DNA from: Actinomadura harenae
Lineage (GTDB): Bacteria > Actinomycetota > Actinomycetes > Streptosporangiales > Streptosporangiaceae
Reading direction: 5' to 3'
Length of the DNA stretch: 40,355 bases
Assembly (NCBI RefSeq): GCF_003696215.1
Contig: NZ_RFFG01000072.1
Location: 1 to 40,355, forward strand
The notes below the pieces were generated by a model. It searched no databases, was not told the DNA's origin, and saw only the letters and a program-made list of their open reading frames with translations. Shown piece by piece: positions 39,045 to 40,355 of this stretch (the first letter of the stretch is position 1; each line of letters starts with the position of its first letter). A program made the position numbers and the translations under genes.

Positions 39045-39976
39045 CAGGCGGCCTTGCGCTGCTCGAGGGCGGCGATGGCGCGTTCCATGTCGGCGGTGAC
39101 GCCGGCGCGGTGCTCGGCGGTCAGCGGGCCCCGCGGCGGACGGCACGGGCCGCCGTACCGGCCGACCATCTCCATGCCGAGCTTGATGGCCTGGACGAAC
39201 TCGGTGCGCGAGTCCCAGCGGAACGCGGCGACCAGCGGCTCGTACAGCGCCCGCGCCTCCTCCAGCTTGCCCGCGGTGGCGAGCTCGAACAGCTCGGCGG
39301 ACTCGGCCGGGAACACGTTCGGGAAGCCCGCGAACCAGCCGGTGGCGCCCATCAGCAGCGCCTCGAGGGTGACGTCGTCGGCGCCCGCCACGACCTCCAG
39401 GCCGGGGGCCCGCTCCTTGATCTCCAGGACGCGGCGGACGTCGCCGGAGAACTCCTTGACCGCGACGATCCCGTCGATCTGCGCGATCTCGGCGAGCAGG
39501 TCGGGGGTGAGGTCGACCTTGGTGTCGATCGGGTTGTTGTAGACCATCACCGGCAGCCCGGCGGACGCGACCGCCTCGTAGTGCGCGATGACCTCGCCCC
39601 GGTTCGCCCGGTACATGGTCGGCGGGAGGCAGAGGACGCCGTCCGCGCCGTCCTCGGCGGCGACCTCGGCCCAGTGCTTGGCCTGGTGCGATCCGGGGCC
39701 GTGGACGCCGACGACGACCACGCCGTCCTTGCCGACGGCCTCGACCGCGGTCCTGGCGACGCGGCGGCGCTCCTCGTCGGTCAGCGACGAGTACTCGCCG
39801 AGCGAGCCGTTCGGGCCGACGCCGCGGCAGCCGTTGTCGACCAGCCAGCGGCAGTGCTCGGCGAACCGGTCGTAGTCGACGGCGAGCCCGGCGGGCGCGG
39901 CCGGGTCCTCCTTGTAGGGAAGGGCGGTCGCGACGATGACTCCGCCGAGGCTCTCGATCTTCTTCTCACCGCTCAC
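39044..39976 (-). CDS. DapA-family lyase, probable 1-pyrroline-4-hydroxy-2-carboxylate deaminase
   Basis: A 310-residue Schiff-base enzyme of the dihydrodipicolinate synthase/N-acetylneuraminate lyase family. The Schiff-base Lys174 sits in IVAVKEFSGD and the catalytic Tyr146 in MVYNNPIDT. Also visible are the substrate-carboxylate loop GPNGSLGEYSSLTDEER and the C-terminal RPPRGPLT. In this operon context it should deaminate and dehydrate Pyr4H2C to 2,5-dioxovalerate (EC 3.5.4.22). True DapA is less likely, as lysine genes are absent and the epimerase and dehydrogenase of the Hyp pathway surround it. GTG 39976 has AAGGAGAA upstream and overlaps the upstream gene's stop (GTGA). Confidence 0.9.
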   Translation of the reverse strand: MSGEKKIESLGGVIVATALPYKEDPAAPAGLAVDYDRFAEHCRWLVDNGCRGVGPNGSLGEYSSLTDEERRRVARTAVEAVGKDGVVVVGVHGPGSHQAKHWAEVAAEDGADGVLCLPPTMYRANRGEVIAHYEAVASAGLPVMVYNNPIDTKVDLTPDLLAEIAQIDGIVAVKEFSGDVRRVLEIKERAPGLEVVAGADDVTLEALLMGATGWFAGFPNVFPAESAELFELATAGKLEEARALYEPLVAAFRWDSRTEFVQAIKLGMEMVGRYGGPCRPPRGPLTAEHRAGVTADMERAIAALEQRKAA

Positions 39977-40355
39977 GGGTGCTGTTCTCCTTCTTCTTCG
40001 TGGGGCCCAGCGGGGGGCGCGGCCAGTTCGCCGAGCCGGATCGGCTGCGCGACCGGCCGGCGGTGGTGGCTCGCGGACGCCAGGCCGGGGACGGCCCGGT
40101 CGGGCCGCCGTCCGCACAGGTCGGCGACCGCGGGGCCGCAGATCCGGGCCTGGCAGGGACCGAGCCCGGCACGGGTGCCGAGCTTCACGGCGCGGGGGGC
40201 GCCGGTGGCCGGGTCCTCGGCCGCCGCGCGGAGGGTCCCGTAGTCGGTCTCCTCGCAACGGCAGATCAGGGTGTCGGGACGCAGCCAGCCCGGCCAGCCG
40301 GTCCCGATCGGGTGCGCCGCGGCGAGCCGCGCGGCGAACGCGCGGCCCTGGTCGC
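39973..40355 (-). CDS. FAD-dependent D-hydroxyproline dehydrogenase-like oxidoreductase, C-terminal part
   Basis: The frame is open to the right edge, so only the last 127 residues are visible; the FAD domain lies outside. The first visible residues are DQGRAFAARLAAAHPIGTGW. A BFD-like [2Fe-2S] ligand set follows: LICRCEETDYGTL (Cys-X-Cys) and LGPCQARICG (Cys-X4-Cys). That C-terminal module is typical of SoxA/OoxA/HcnB-type subunits of D-hydroxyproline and opine dehydrogenases. It would oxidise cis-4-hydroxy-D-proline to 1-pyrroline-4-hydroxy-2-carboxylate, the substrate of the next enzyme. The TGA overlaps the deaminase start, which supports one operon. A partner subunit may lie further right. 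Confidence 0.85.
   Translation of the reverse strand, partial: DQGRAFAARLAAAHPIGTGWPGWLRPDTLICRCEETDYGTLRAAAEDPATGAPRAVKLGTRAGLGPCQARICGPAVADLCGRRPDRAVPGLASASHHRRPVAQPIRLGELAAPPAGPHEEEGEQHP

Noticed and set aside
39044..39976. Assignment as lysine-pathway dapA
   Set aside because: The Schiff-base family alone would allow it, but overlap with the Fe-S oxidoreductase end and the epimerase gene points to the hydroxyproline deaminase.

Overview
This window is very GC-rich and densely packed, with strong G/C bias at third codon positions, frequent GTG starts, 1-8 base gene overlaps and many regulator/target pairs read divergently from a shared gap. That is typical of a filamentous actinomycete. 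The gene style would suit the Streptosporangiales/Thermomonosporaceae (for example Actinomadura), but no rRNA or other phylogenetic marker is present, so the assignment is an inference. I see no tRNA, rRNA, CRISPR array, insertion sequence, phage gene, origin or attachment site. No stretch over 300 bases lacks a gene.

Layout. Bases 1-5.7 kb: the end of a methyltransferase gene, a TetR/MFS efflux pair, a membrane protein divergent from a PadR/membrane-protein pair, and an unknown small protein. 5.7-11 kb: a MacB-like ABC transporter (permease plus ATPase) divergent from a NarL-type sensor kinase/response regulator pair. 11-16.5 kb: a leftward run of aldo/keto reductase, selD and a methyltransferase, with a divergent TetR regulator, then an Rrf2 regulator and an MFS exporter. 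16.5-20.7 kb: an ECF41-type sigma factor divergent from a YceI protein, a secreted DUF5666-like protein, and a MarR regulator divergent from a flavin monooxygenase. 20.7-25.9 kb: a leftward three-gene unit of alpha/beta hydrolase, a 1078-residue AfsR/SARP-type regulator and a lactonase-fold protein. 26-28.5 kb: an NmrA-like reductase and a DUF1772 protein divergent from an AraC regulator. 28.6-33.1 kb: an EF-hand protein, pgi translationally coupled to an amino-acid permease, and a GlxA-like regulator. 33.2-36.3 kb: a CUT1 sugar ABC importer without its own ATPase. 36.5-40.4 kb: a trans-4-hydroxy-L-proline degradation operon that runs off the right edge.

How the genes work together. Most of the window is a chain of small, locally controlled modules: about eleven regulators in 40 kb, most with an obvious operator-like inverted or direct repeat in the adjacent gap. 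The clearest metabolic unit is the hydroxyproline operon. It carries an epimerase, the C-terminal end of a flavin dehydrogenase, a DapA-like deaminase and 2,5-dioxovalerate dehydrogenase, which together would convert hydroxyproline to 2-oxoglutarate.

No gene here is an unmistakably new system. The best leads are the SARP-regulator operon headed by three 11-bp direct repeats, the matching divergent ECF41 promoters, the DUF5666 gene with heptamers phased at 11 bp, and a selD without its usual partners in view.
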